From Pseudomonas fontis (GTDB lineage: Bacteria > Pseudomonadota > Gammaproteobacteria > Pseudomonadales > Pseudomonadaceae): DNA of 64,000 nucleotides. Under the pieces are notes generated by a model, which was not told where the DNA came from, searched no databases, and saw nothing but the letters and a program-made list of their open reading frames with translations. The position numbers and the translations under genes are program-made. Shown piece after piece: positions 8,706 through 17,652 of this stretch; the first letter of the stretch is position 1; each line of letters opens with the position of its first letter. Where the stretch lies: assembly GCF_028656955.1 (NCBI RefSeq), contig NZ_JAMDGY010000020.1:124001-188000 (forward strand), written 5' to 3'.

Positions 8706-10937
8706 TCAAATACGCCGCGCAGCGTAACGCTTGAGCATGCTCGGGACATCGAGGATCAGCGCAATGCGCCCGTCACCCGTGATGGTGGCGCCCGACATGC
8801 CCGGGGTGCCCTGGAGCATCTTGCCCAGCGGCTTGATGACCACTTCTTCCTGGCCCACCAGCTGATCGACGACGAAGCCGATGCGCTGGGTACCCACGGA
8901 AAGGATCACCACATGGCCTTCACGCTGCTCTTCATGAGCGGCGGAACTGACCAGCCAGCGTTTGAGGTAGAACAGTGGCAACGCCTTGTCACGCACGATC
9001 ACTACTTCCTGACCGTCGACCACGTTGGTGCGCGACAGGTCCAGGTGGAAGATCTCGTTGACGTTGACCAGCGGGAAGGCGAAGGCCTGGTTGCCGAGCA
9101 TGACCATCAGCGTCGGCATGATCGCCAGGGTCAGCGGCACCTTGATGACGATCTTCGAACCCTGGCCCTTGGCCGAGTAGATGTTGATCGAGCCGTTGAG
9201 CTGGGCGATCTTGGTTTTCACCACGTCCATGCCCACGCCACGACCCGAGACATCGGAGATCTCGGTCTTGGTCGAGAAGCCCGGCGCGAAGATCAGGTTG
9301 TAGCAGTCCGACTCGCTCAGGCGGTCGGCCGCGTCCTTGTCCATCAGGCCCTTTTCCACAGCCTTGGCACGCAACACGTTCGGGTCCATGCCCTTGCCGT
9401 CGTCGGAGATCGACAGAAGGATATGGTCACCCTCCTGCTCCGCCGCCAGCACCACCTTGCCGCCACGGGACTTGCCCGAGGCTTCACGTTCTTCCGGGGT
9501 TTCGACGCCGTGGTCGACCGCGTTGCGCACCAAGTGCACCAGCGGGTCGGCCAGGGCCTCGACGAGGTTCTTGTCGAGGTCGGTTTCTTCACCGACCAGC
9601 TCGAGGTTGATCTCTTTCTTCAACTGCCGCGCGAGGTCGCGAACCAGGCGCGGGAAGCGCCCGAAGACCTTCTTGATCGGCTGCATGCGGGTCTTCATGA
9701 CCGCGGTCTGCAGGTCGGCGGTGACCACGTCGAGGTTCGACACGGCCTTGGACATGGCCTCGTCACCGCTGTTCAGGCCCAGGCGCACCAGGCGGTTTCG
9801 CACCAGCACCAGTTCGCCGACCATGTTCATGATTTCGTCCAGGCGTGCGGTGTCAACGCGCACGGTGGTCTCGGCTTCACTGGCCGGGTGTTTTTCCGCC
9901 GCCGGGGCAGCCGCCTGACGTGCCGGCGCTGGCGCAGCCGCTTTGGCCGGGGCCGGGGCAGCAGCAGGCTTGGCAACGGGCTTGGCTGCAGGCTTGCTCT
10001 CTACCGCTGCGGCGCTGGCCGCCGCAGGAGCGGAAGCAGTGGCCACGCTGTCAGGGACAAACTTGCCCTTGCCATGCAGTTGGTCCAGCAAGGCTTCAAA
10101 TTCGTGCTCGGAGATCTCGTCGCCGGCACTGGCCGCAGCCGGTGCAGCCGCTGCGGTGGCAGCAGGCAGGGCATCGGCAGCAAAGGTGCCCTTGCCGTGC
10201 AACTGATCGAGCAGCGATTCGAATTCGTCGTCGGTGATTTCGTCACTGGTTGAGCTGGCAACACTGGCAGCCGGCGTTGCAGCCGCTGGTGCGGCGCTGG
10301 TGCCCAGGCTACCGGCAGCGAACTGGCCCTTGCCGTGCAACTGGTCGAGCAGCGATTCGAACTCGGCGTCGGTAATTTCGTCGCTGGCAGCATCGGCCGT
10401 GACCGGGGCTTGACCTTCTGCCTCGGCCTTGACCGCGTTCAGCGAGTCAAGCAGTTGTTCGAATTCACTGTCGGTGATATCACCCGAGGTGTCTTCGGCA
10501 ACCGGCTCAGGCTCAGCCTCAGGCTGCGCCGCCACTTCATCGGCGCTCGCAGGTTCCGCCAGGCGTGCCAGGGCAGCCAGCAGTTCGGCGGTGGCCGGGG
10601 TGATGCTGGTACGTTCGCGCACCTGGCCGAACATGTTGTTGACGGTGTCCAGGGCTTCCAGGACCACGTCCATCAACTCGGCATCCACGCGTCGCTCACC
10701 CTTGCGCAGGATGTCGAACACGTTCTCGGCGATGTGGCAGCACTCCACCAGCTCATGGAGCTGGAGGAAGCCGGCGCCCCCTTTTACAGTGTGAAAACCG
10801 CGAAAAATGGCATTGAGCAGGTCAGCGTCATCCGGGCGGCTTTCCAGCTCGACCAGTTGCTCTGACAGTTGCTCAAGAATTTCGCCGGCTTCTACCAGGA
10901 AATCCTGAAGGATTTCTTCATCGGCGCCGAAGCTCAT
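8706..10937 (-). CDS. cheA: CheA, chemotaxis histidine kinase with repeated linker motifs
   Basis: CheA autophosphorylates in response to receptors and donates phosphate to CheY and CheB. The 743-residue protein has an N-terminal Hpt domain with His49 (GFHTVKGGAGF), a dimerisation/P3 region from about 355, the HATPase domain with LVRNAVDHG (470-478), DDGKGMD and GRGVGMDVV, and a C-terminal CheW-like domain. Residues 130-355 are an Ala/Pro/Glu-rich linker in which a clear P2 CheY-binding domain is not visible. Instead it carries four copies of a motif of the form D-E-I-T-D-x-E-F-E-x-L-L-D-x-L, at about 151-168, 185-205, 231-252 and 272-293. It starts 12 bases after the cheZ stop. Confidence 0.96.
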   Translation of the reverse strand: MSFGADEEILQDFLVEAGEILEQLSEQLVELESRPDDADLLNAIFRGFHTVKGGAGFLQLHELVECCHIAENVFDILRKGERRVDAELMDVVLEALDTVNNMFGQVRERTSITPATAELLAALARLAEPASADEVAAQPEAEPEPVAEDTSGDITDSEFEQLLDSLNAVKAEAEGQAPVTADAASDEITDAEFESLLDQLHGKGQFAAGSLGTSAAPAAATPAASVASSTSDEITDDEFESLLDQLHGKGTFAADALPAATAAAAPAAASAGDEISEHEFEALLDQLHGKGKFVPDSVATASAPAAASAAAVESKPAAKPVAKPAAAPAPAKAAAPAPARQAAAPAAEKHPASEAETTVRVDTARLDEIMNMVGELVLVRNRLVRLGLNSGDEAMSKAVSNLDVVTADLQTAVMKTRMQPIKKVFGRFPRLVRDLARQLKKEINLELVGEETDLDKNLVEALADPLVHLVRNAVDHGVETPEEREASGKSRGGKVVLAAEQEGDHILLSISDDGKGMDPNVLRAKAVEKGLMDKDAADRLSESDCYNLIFAPGFSTKTEISDVSGRGVGMDVVKTKIAQLNGSINIYSAKGQGSKIVIKVPLTLAIMPTLMVMLGNQAFAFPLVNVNEIFHLDLSRTNVVDGQEVVIVRDKALPLFYLKRWLVSSAAHEEQREGHVVILSVGTQRIGFVVDQLVGQEEVVIKPLGKMLQGTPGMSGATITGDGRIALILDVPSMLKRYAARRI
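10053..10487 (-). repeat. four tandem motif repeats inside the cheA linker
   Basis: The coding DNA for CheA residues 151-295 holds four diverged copies of an 18-21 codon unit (ITDSEFEQLLDSL, ITDAEFESLLDQLHGKG, ITDDEFESLLDQLHGKG, ISEHEFEALLDQLHGKG) separated by Ala-rich spacers. The last three are the most alike, including LDQLHGKG followed by Q/T/K-F. Confidence 0.93.
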
Positions 10938-10949
10938 TAAACGTGCTCC

Positions 10950-11738
10950 CTAAAAACCCAGGCTGGACAGCAGATCGTCGACATCGTCCTGACCGGACAC
11001 GACGTCTTCACGCTTATCGGCATGAATCTGCGGACCTTCACCCCGAGTCGGATGTTTTTCTTGATCTTTTTCAGCACGCAGCTGTTCCTGGTCATGTTCG
11101 ATACCGGCGAAGCGGTCGACCTGACTGGCCATCAGCACGAGCTTGAGCAGATTGCTTTCTACTTCGGTCACCAGCGTGGTCACACGCTTGATCACCTGGC
11201 CGGTCAGGTCTTGATAGTCCTGAGCCAGAAGAATGTCGCCGAGGTAACCGGAAACCGTGTGGGCTTCCTCCTCGCTGCGCGCGAGGAACTTGTCCACGCG
11301 CTGCACCAGCTCACGAAACTCCGGCGCTTCGACTTCGCGGCGCATGAAGCGCTGCCAGTCGGTGCGCAGGTCGCGAGCGTCCGCACTCAGTTGATTGAGC
11401 ACAGGCGTACCCTGCTCTACCAGGTCCATCGTGCGGTTCGCCGCGCCCTCGGTCAGCTTGACCACATAGGACAAGCGTTCGGTGGCATCGGTAATCTGCG
11501 AAACTTCCTCGGCCTGCGGCATTTGCGGATCGATCTGGAACGAGACGATCGCACTGTGCAGTTCGCGGGTGAGTTTGCCGACTTCCTGGTACAGGCCACG
11601 ATCACGGGTCTGGTTCAGCTGATGGATCAGTTGCACCGCATCGCCGAACTTGCCCTTTTCCAGGCTATCGACCAGCTCATGCGCATGCTTCTTCAGCGTC
11701 GACTCGAAGTCGCCCAAAGACGATTGTGTATGCTCCAT
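10950..11738 (-). CDS. cheZ: CheZ, CheY-P phosphatase
   Basis: CheZ dephosphorylates CheY-P to end the motor signal. The 262-residue helical protein has the catalytic AQDYQDLTGQ motif, with the essential Gln at 176, and ends with the CheY-binding tail DDVDDLLSSLGF. The family length is 210-260 residues. It sits between cheY and cheA and is likely co-transcribed with them. Start ATG at 11736-11738 (MEHTQSS). Confidence 0.96.
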   Translation of the reverse strand: MEHTQSSLGDFESTLKKHAHELVDSLEKGKFGDAVQLIHQLNQTRDRGLYQEVGKLTRELHSAIVSFQIDPQMPQAEEVSQITDATERLSYVVKLTEGAANRTMDLVEQGTPVLNQLSADARDLRTDWQRFMRREVEAPEFRELVQRVDKFLARSEEEAHTVSGYLGDILLAQDYQDLTGQVIKRVTTLVTEVESNLLKLVLMASQVDRFAGIEHDQEQLRAEKDQEKHPTRGEGPQIHADKREDVVSGQDDVDDLLSSLGF

Positions 11739-11757
11739 AGCGCCCCCGTGGCGTACC

Positions 11758-12144
11758 TCAGCTATTGACGCGCTCGAAGATCTTTTCGATCTTTTCTTTC
11801 AGCACTTGGGCCGTAAACGGCTTGACCACATAACCATTCACACCGGCCTGGGCCGCTTCAATGATCTGCTCGCGCTTGGCCTCGGCGGTCACCATCAGCA
11901 CTGGCAGGTGCTTGAGGCGCTCGTCTGCACGCACTTTGCGCAGCAGATCGATACCGGACATGCCAGGCATGTTCCAGTCAGTCACCAGGAAGTCGAAATG
12001 ACCACTTTCCAGCATAGGCAGTGCGGTGGTGCCGTCGTCAGCTTCCTGGGTATTGGTGAAGCCCAGGTCACGCAACAGGTTCTTGATGATCCGCCGCATC
12101 GTCGAAAAATCGTCAACGATGAGGATTTTCATGTCTTTGTTCAA
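11758..12144 (-). CDS. cheY: CheY, chemotaxis response regulator
   Basis: CheY is a single-domain receiver that binds the flagellar switch when phosphorylated. Counting from the internal ATG (12130-12132, MKILIVDD), the residues are acidic pair Asp7/Asp8, acceptor Asp52 (TDWNMPG), Thr82, Tyr101 and Lys104. A strong GGAGG lies 5 bases before a TTG at 12142-12144 but 17 bases before the ATG, so the TTG start (MNKDMKIL) fits the ribosome site better and adds four residues. It heads the che operon, downstream of fliA. Confidence 0.95.
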   Translation of the reverse strand: MNKDMKILIVDDFSTMRRIIKNLLRDLGFTNTQEADDGTTALPMLESGHFDFLVTDWNMPGMSGIDLLRKVRADERLKHLPVLMVTAEAKREQIIEAAQAGVNGYVVKPFTAQVLKEKIEKIFERVNS

Positions 12145-12167
12145 TTAGACCTCCAAGCAGTCTTTAA

Positions 12168-12187
12168 CGCGTTCAGCGCAGAACGCG
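12168..12187. terminator. hairpin in the fliA-cheY gap (possible attenuator or weak terminator)
   Basis: Perfect 7-base arms CGCGTTC and GAACGCG with a 6-base loop lie at 12168-12174 and 12181-12187, about 24 bases before the cheY start. There is no U-rich tail, so termination is uncertain. It could modulate read-through from fliA into cheY. Confidence 0.35.
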
Positions 12188-12238
12188 CACTTCAATCAAT
12201 TTCGGCACTGCAATTTCACGACTGCATCGAACTGGCGT

Positions 12239-12979
12239 TCAACGTGCCCGCCATTCCCCCAGGCGACCGCGCAAACGCGCCGCGCACTGGCTGTGCAACT
12301 GGCTGACACGCGACTCGCTGACCCCCAGCACCTCACCAATTTCCTTGAGGTTCAGCTCTTCGTCGTAGTACAGCGCCAACACCAGACGCTCGCGTTCAGG
12401 GAGGTTGGCGATTGCATCCGCCAGGGCCGCCTGAAAGCGCTCGTCTTCCAGATCGCGCGAAGGCTCGAGCTGGGCACTGGCGCCATCCTCGTGCAGGCCT
12501 TCATGTTCGCCGTCCTGCAACAGGTCGTCGAAACTGAACAGGCGGCTGCCCAAGGTATCGTTCAAAATCCCGTAGTAATCATCGAGACTCAATTGAAGTT
12601 CGGCAGCAACCTCGTGATCTTTAGCGTCACGGCCGGTTTTTGCTTCAATTGCACGAATTGCGTCACTGACCATACGGGTATTGCGGTGCACTGAACGCGG
12701 GGCCCAATCGCCCTTGCGCACTTCATCAAGCATTGCCCCGCGGATACGAATGCCAGCGTAGGTCTCGAAACTTGCGCCCTTGCTCGAGTCATACTTGTTG
12801 GCCACCTCAAGCAGGCCGATCATGCCGGCCTGGATCAAGTCCTCGACCTGCACGCTGGCTGGCAGACGCGCCAACAGGTGGTAGGCGATGCGCTTGACCA
12901 GCGGCGCGTAACGCTCAATCAACTCGTACTGGGCGTCACGCGAAGCCTTGCTGTACATCCGGTAGCCGCTTGCACTCAT
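12239..12979 (-). CDS. fliA: FliA, flagellar sigma factor 28
   Basis: FliA directs RNA polymerase to late flagellar genes such as fliC. The 246-residue sigma70-family protein has region 2 (VEDLIQAGMIGLLEVANKYD ... FETYAGIRIRGAMLDEVRKGD), region 3 and a C-terminal region 4 helix-turn-helix (NLKEIGEVLGVSESRVSQLHSQ). The start at 12977-12979 overlaps the end of fleN by 4 bases. Target promoters matching its consensus are present in this window upstream of fliC and fliS. Confidence 0.97.
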   Translation of the reverse strand: MSASGYRMYSKASRDAQYELIERYAPLVKRIAYHLLARLPASVQVEDLIQAGMIGLLEVANKYDSSKGASFETYAGIRIRGAMLDEVRKGDWAPRSVHRNTRMVSDAIRAIEAKTGRDAKDHEVAAELQLSLDDYYGILNDTLGSRLFSFDDLLQDGEHEGLHEDGASAQLEPSRDLEDERFQAALADAIANLPERERLVLALYYDEELNLKEIGEVLGVSESRVSQLHSQCAARLRGRLGEWRAR

Positions 12980-13809
12980 AGCACAGGCCCTGCACTGGTT
13001 GGTTGCACCAGACGCTCAACGAAGAACTCCAGGTGTCCGCGTGGGTTGGCAGGCAGCGGCCAGGTATCAACCTTCTGAGCAATGGCCTTGAAGGCCAGCG
13101 CGCACTTGGACCGCGGGAAGGCTTCGTACACAGCTCGCTGCTTCTGCACCGCCTTGCGCACACATTCGTCGTAGGGCACTGCACCGACGTATTGTAGGGC
13201 GACATCGAGGAAGCGATCCGTGACCTTGGTCAACTTAGCGAAGAGGTTGCGCCCCTCTTGTGGGCTCTGCGCCATGTTCGCCAGCACGCGGAAACGATTC
13301 ATCCCGTAATCGCGATTAAGCAGCTTGATCAGCGCATAGGCATCGGTGATCGAGGTCGGCTCGTCGCAAACCACCAGCAGCACTTCCTGGGCGGCGCGCA
13401 CAAAGCTGACGACCGACTCGCCAATACCCGCAGCGGTGTCGATGACCAGCACATCAAGGTTGTCGCCAATCTCGCTGAACGCCTGGATCAACCCGGCGTG
13501 CTGCGCAGGCGCCAGGTGCACCATGCTCTGGGTGCCCGAGGCGGCCGGGACGATGCGCACACCGCCGGGCCCCTGCAAGAGCACGTCGCGCAGTTCGCAA
13601 CGGCCTTCAATGACGTCAGCCAGGGTGCGCTTGGGCGTCAGCCCGAGCAATACGTCGACATTCGCCAGGCCCAGGTCGGCATCCAGGAGCATGACTCGAC
13701 GGCCGAGTTCGGCCAGCGCCAGTGACAAGTTCACCGACACGTTAGTCTTGCCAACGCCACCTTTGCCGCCAGTTACGGCGATCACCTGTACGGGATGCAT
13801 GCTACCCAT
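12976..13809 (-). CDS. fleN: FleN (FlhG), flagellar number regulator ATPase
   Basis: FleN is a MinD-type ATPase that antagonises FleQ and keeps flagellar number at one or a few per pole. The 277-residue protein has the deviant Walker A GGKGGVGKT (14-22), LLDADLGLANVDVLLGL and the VIDTAAGI motif. Two nearby ATGs (13807-13809 and three codons in) are possible; the first is given. It follows flhF by 121 bases, the usual flhF-fleN order, and overlaps fliA. Confidence 0.95.
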   Translation of the reverse strand: MGSMHPVQVIAVTGGKGGVGKTNVSVNLSLALAELGRRVMLLDADLGLANVDVLLGLTPKRTLADVIEGRCELRDVLLQGPGGVRIVPAASGTQSMVHLAPAQHAGLIQAFSEIGDNLDVLVIDTAAGIGESVVSFVRAAQEVLLVVCDEPTSITDAYALIKLLNRDYGMNRFRVLANMAQSPQEGRNLFAKLTKVTDRFLDVALQYVGAVPYDECVRKAVQKQRAVYEAFPRSKCALAFKAIAQKVDTWPLPANPRGHLEFFVERLVQPTSAGPVL

Positions 13810-13930
13810 GTTTGTTCTTTACCTTGTCTTGCTTAGACCGAGGCCACATGACTGGGCTGCGCTTTCAAACACCTGAAAAATGCCTGGCAGACCCTTGATG
13901 TAGGTACTTTGCAACAGATACACATCCACC

Positions 13931-15244
13931 TCAGCCAACTCGCTTGCCGTTGCTGTGGTAGAGATCGGCGAACATATCGGCCATGGCCTCTTCGCTCGGA
14001 TCGTCCTGCATCTGCACACTGACTGCGCGGCTGACCAACTGGTGCCGGCGCGGCAGGTGCAGGTCGTCAGGAATGCGTGGGCCATCGGTAAGGTAGGCCA
14101 CTGGCAATTCATGACTGATGGCAAGGCTCAGGACTTCGCCGAGACTGGCCGTTTCATCGAGCTTGGTCAGGATGCACCCGGCCAGGCCGCAGCGTTTGTA
14201 GCTGTGGTAGGCAGCGGTGAGCACCTGCTTCTGGCTGGTGGTCGCCAGCACCAGGTAGTTCTTGGCCTGGATGCCGCGACCGGCCAATGTTTCGAGTTGC
14301 ATGCGCAAGGCCGGGTCGCTGGCCTGCAGGCCGGCGGTATCGATCAGCACCACGCGCTTGCGCAGCAGCGGCTCCAGCGCCTGGGCCAGGGACTGCCCCG
14401 GGTCGACGTGGGTCACCGACACATTGAGAATGCGCCCCAGCGTCTTGAGCTGCTCTTGAGCACCAATACGGAAGCTGTCCATGCTCACCAGCGCCAGGTT
14501 GTGCGCGCCGTACTTGAGCACATAGCGGGCTGCCAGCTTGGCCAGGGTGGTGGTCTTGCCCATGCCGGCAGGGCCGACCATGGCAATCACGCCACCCTCT
14601 TCAATCGGTTCGACTTCCGGCACGTGAATCATCCGCGCCAGGTGCGCCAGCAACATGCGCCAGGCCTGACGTGGTTCTTCGATGCCAGCGGTCATTTCCA
14701 GCAGTTCGCTGGCCAGCGGGCCGGACAGGCCGATGCGTTGCAAACGACGCCAGAGGTTCGCCTGCTGCGGCTTGCTGCCCTGCAACTGGCTCCAGGCCAG
14801 CGAACCCAGCTGGACTTCCAGCAGTTCGCGCAAGCCGGACAGCTCCGAGCGCATCGAGTCGAACATGCGCTGATCGACCGCTGGTGCAGCGGGTGCGACC
14901 GGCGCAGCAGGCGCCTCGCCGGCCAGCGGCTCAACCAACGGCTCGGAAGCGGTCAGCGGCAAGCCGGCGAACAGTTGACGGTTGCCCTCTTCGGCCTCAG
15001 CACGGTTGTTCAGCTCGGCCTGCGCGGTAACGATGCGCGACTGAGTCTTGCGCAACTCGTCTTCCAGCGCGACGTTGGGTACCCGTGGCGCCAGGGCGGA
15101 CAGCTTGTAGTCCAGCGCTGCCGTGAGTTCGACACCGCCAGCAATCCGGCGGTTGCCGATGATGGCGGCATCAGCCCCCAGCTCATCACGAACCAGCTTC
15201 ATGGCCTGACGCATATCGGCGGCGAAAAAACGCTTAACTTGCAT
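13931..15244 (-). CDS. flhF: FlhF, polar flagellar placement GTPase
   Basis: FlhF is an SRP-type GTPase that marks the pole for flagellum assembly. The 437-residue protein has an N-terminal basic B domain (MQVKRFFAADMRQAMKLVR), a variable linker (about 60-180), and the NG domain with G1 GPAGMGKT (224-231), DTAGLQ (G3) and TKLDETASLG (G4). It starts 11 bases after flhA and is followed by fleN, its counterpart in number and placement control. Confidence 0.96.
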   Translation of the reverse strand: MQVKRFFAADMRQAMKLVRDELGADAAIIGNRRIAGGVELTAALDYKLSALAPRVPNVALEDELRKTQSRIVTAQAELNNRAEAEEGNRQLFAGLPLTASEPLVEPLAGEAPAAPVAPAAPAVDQRMFDSMRSELSGLRELLEVQLGSLAWSQLQGSKPQQANLWRRLQRIGLSGPLASELLEMTAGIEEPRQAWRMLLAHLARMIHVPEVEPIEEGGVIAMVGPAGMGKTTTLAKLAARYVLKYGAHNLALVSMDSFRIGAQEQLKTLGRILNVSVTHVDPGQSLAQALEPLLRKRVVLIDTAGLQASDPALRMQLETLAGRGIQAKNYLVLATTSQKQVLTAAYHSYKRCGLAGCILTKLDETASLGEVLSLAISHELPVAYLTDGPRIPDDLHLPRRHQLVSRAVSVQMQDDPSEEAMADMFADLYHSNGKRVG

Positions 15245-15255
15245 AACCCACTACC

Positions 15256-17385
15256 TCAGCCGTTGGGGCCTACTGTGGCAACGATGGTGACTTGCTTGTT
15301 GTCAGGTATTTCCTGATACGCCAAAACATGCAAATTCGGTACAGCCAGGCGGCCGAAGCGCGACAGCATCGCTCGTACTGGTCCTGCGACCAGCAGAATC
15401 GCCGGCTGCCCCTGCATCTCCTGACGCTGGGCAGCTTCGATCAACGAACGCTGAAGCTTTTCAGCCATGCTAGGTTCAAGAAGAACACCGTCTTCCTGAC
15501 CTTGCCCGGCCCTTTGCAGACTATTGAGCAAAATCTGTTCCAACCTTGGCTCAAGGGTGATCACAGGCAGCTCAGACTCAACGCCGACAATGCTTTGCAC
15601 GATTGCGCGACACAATCCGACGCGCACTGCAGCAACCAACGCGGCGGTATCTTGACTCTTGCCGGCATTGTTCGCGATCGACTCGGCAATGCTGCGGATA
15701 TCACGCACCGGCACCTGCTCGGCCAGCAGTGCCTGCAGCACCTTGAGCAGCCCGGACAAGGAGAGGATGCCCGGCACCAGTTCTTCAGCCAGTTTTGGCG
15801 AGCCCTTGGCCAGCACTTGCAGCAATTGCTGCACTTCTTCGTGGCCGATCAGCTCATGGCAATGCTTGTAGAGAATCTGGTTGAGGTGGGTGGCCACCAC
15901 GGTGCTGGAGTCCACTACGGTGTAACCCAGCGACTGTGCCTGTGCCCGCTGATTGACGTCGATCCACACTGCTTCCAGGCCGAAAGCCGGGTCGCGGGTG
16001 GCGATACCGTTGAGGGCGCCGAACACCTGGCCCGGGTTGATCGCCATCTCGCGCTCGGGATAGATCTCCGCTTCCGCCAGGATCACCCCCATGAGCGTCA
16101 GGCGATAGGCGCTGGGCGCGAGGTCGAGGTTGTCGCGGATATGCACCGTGGGCATCAGGAAGCCCAGGTCCTGGGAGAGCTTCTTGCGCACCCCCTTGAT
16201 CCGCGCGAGCAACTGGCCACCCTGGTTGCGGTCGACCAGCGGGATCAGGCGATAGCCCACTTCCAGGCCGATCATGTCAATCGGGGTAACGTCGTCCCAG
16301 CCCAGCTCCTTGGTTTCGGCAGCGCGTTGCGGGGATGGCAGCAGGTCCTGTTGGCGCTGGACCTCCTGCAAGGCCTTGACCTTGACTTCGTTCTGCTTGC
16401 GCCACACCAGGTAGGCACCGCCACAGGCCATCGCACCCAGGCTGAGGAAGGCAACGTGCGGCATGCCCGGCACCAGGCCCATGACGATCATGATGCCGCC
16501 TGACACTGCCAGCGCCTTGGGCGATTCGAACATCTGCCGGTTGATCTGCTTGCCCATCTCCTCGGAGCCGGAAGCTCGGGTCACCATGATCGCGGCGGCA
16601 GTGGACAGCAGCAGCGATGGCAATTGCGCCACCAAACCGTCACCGATGGTCAGCAGGGCGTAGACCTTGCCGGCGTCGCCGAAGGTCATGCCGTGCTGGA
16701 ACATGCCGACCAGCATGCCGCCGATCAGGTTGATGAACAGGATCAGCAGGCCGGCGATGGCGTCACCGCGCACGAACTTGCTGGCGCCGTCCATGGAGCC
16801 GTAGAACTCGGCTTCGGCGGCGACTTCGCCACGCCGCGCCTTGGCCTGCGACTGATCGATCAGGCCGGCGTTGAGGTCGGCGTCGATGGCCATCTGCTTG
16901 CCGGGCATGGCGTCGAGGGTGAAACGCGCGCTGACCTCGGAAATCCGCCCGGCACCCTTGGTCACCACGACGAAGTTGATGATCATGAGGATGGCGAAGA
17001 CCACGATACCGACGACATAGTTGCCACCGATCACTACTTCACCAAACGCCTGGATCACCTTACCGGCAGCGGAATGGCCTTCATGGCCGTGCAGCATGAC
17101 CACCCGCGTGGAGGCCACGTTGAGCGCGAGCCGCAACAGCGTGGCAACCAGCAGAATGGTCGGGAACACGGCGAAATCGAGGGGGCGCAGGGCGTACACG
17201 CAGACCAGCAGGACCACGATCGACAGGGCGATGTTGAAGGTGAAGAACACGTCGAGCAGGAACGGCGGGATCGGCAACATCATCATTGCCAGCATCACCA
17301 GCAGCAACAGCGGCACGCCCAGGTTGCCCCGGCCCAGGCCGGCCAGGTTGTTACGGGCGCTGTTGATTAACTGAGAGCGATCCAC
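15256..17385 (-). CDS. flhA: FlhA, flagellar type III export gate component
   Basis: FlhA forms the nonameric export gate, binding chaperone-substrate complexes in the cytoplasm. The 709-residue protein has about eight N-terminal membrane helices with the FHIPEP-type conserved cytoplasmic loop (ARFTLDAMPGKQMAIDADLNAG) and a large C-terminal cytoplasmic domain (about 340-709). The start is a GTG at 17383-17385 with AGAGGA upstream. A sigma54 promoter lies 56-71 bases before it. A REP pair separates it from flhB. Confidence 0.97.
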   Translation of the reverse strand: MDRSQLINSARNNLAGLGRGNLGVPLLLLVMLAMMMLPIPPFLLDVFFTFNIALSIVVLLVCVYALRPLDFAVFPTILLVATLLRLALNVASTRVVMLHGHEGHSAAGKVIQAFGEVVIGGNYVVGIVVFAILMIINFVVVTKGAGRISEVSARFTLDAMPGKQMAIDADLNAGLIDQSQAKARRGEVAAEAEFYGSMDGASKFVRGDAIAGLLILFINLIGGMLVGMFQHGMTFGDAGKVYALLTIGDGLVAQLPSLLLSTAAAIMVTRASGSEEMGKQINRQMFESPKALAVSGGIMIVMGLVPGMPHVAFLSLGAMACGGAYLVWRKQNEVKVKALQEVQRQQDLLPSPQRAAETKELGWDDVTPIDMIGLEVGYRLIPLVDRNQGGQLLARIKGVRKKLSQDLGFLMPTVHIRDNLDLAPSAYRLTLMGVILAEAEIYPEREMAINPGQVFGALNGIATRDPAFGLEAVWIDVNQRAQAQSLGYTVVDSSTVVATHLNQILYKHCHELIGHEEVQQLLQVLAKGSPKLAEELVPGILSLSGLLKVLQALLAEQVPVRDIRSIAESIANNAGKSQDTAALVAAVRVGLCRAIVQSIVGVESELPVITLEPRLEQILLNSLQRAGQGQEDGVLLEPSMAEKLQRSLIEAAQRQEMQGQPAILLVAGPVRAMLSRFGRLAVPNLHVLAYQEIPDNKQVTIVATVGPNG

Positions 17386-17440
17386 CGGTTTTCCTCTTCA
17401 AGCAAACTTTTGACGCCACACAGGCGCGTGGCGCTGTTAT

Positions 17441-17456
17441 TGCAAGAAGCTTTCCA
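17441..17456 (-). promoter_or_regulatory. sigma54 promoter upstream of flhA
   Basis: TGGAAAGCTTCTTGCA on the minus strand has GG and GC separated by exactly 10 bases, as required for RpoN (-24/-12). It is about 55 bases upstream of the flhA GTG. FleQ is the expected activator. Confidence 0.8.
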
Positions 17457-17541
17457 ACTTTTGCATTTCACACGCTGATGTGCTTTTTCAAGAGCCTGCC
17501 TGACACAAATCCCTATGGCAGCAACTGTCTTGTATTGATCC

Positions 17542-17568
17542 CTGTGGGAGCTGGCCTTGCCAGCGATG
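17542..17568. repeat. REP palindrome between flhB and flhA (inverted partner at 17608-17634)
   Basis: It carries CTGTGGGAGCTGG and the core CTTGCCAGCGATG. It forms an inverted doublet with the copy 40 bases away, in the gap between the end of flhB and the flhA promoter. Confidence 0.85.
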
Positions 17569-17607
17569 CAAGGCGCCAGCCTTGCCAATCAGGGCCGCGC
17601 TGCGGCC

Positions 17608-17634
17608 CATCGCCGGCAAGGCCGGCTCCCACAG
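17608..17634. repeat. REP palindrome between flhB and flhA (inverted partner of 17542-17568)
   Basis: It carries CATCGCCGGCAAGGCCGG and TCCCACAG, in the opposite orientation to its partner. It lies just beyond the flhB stop and could form a stable mRNA 3' end. Confidence 0.85.
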
Positions 17635-17652
17635 ACCCCGAGCTTTATGGAA

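Noticed and set aside
8913..10253. A 446-codon plus-strand frame opposite cheA
   Set aside because: It mirrors the CheA reading frame in third-position GC. Its low-complexity Gly/Ser/Arg stretches reflect the Ala-rich linker on the other strand.
13819..13925. Short minus-strand frame in the flhF-fleN gap (ending with a peptide FQVFESAAQSCGLGLSKTR)
   Set aside because: It has no ribosome site and no separate start near the gap; it is an out-of-frame continuation from flhF. I see no convincing gene or promoter in this 121-base gap.
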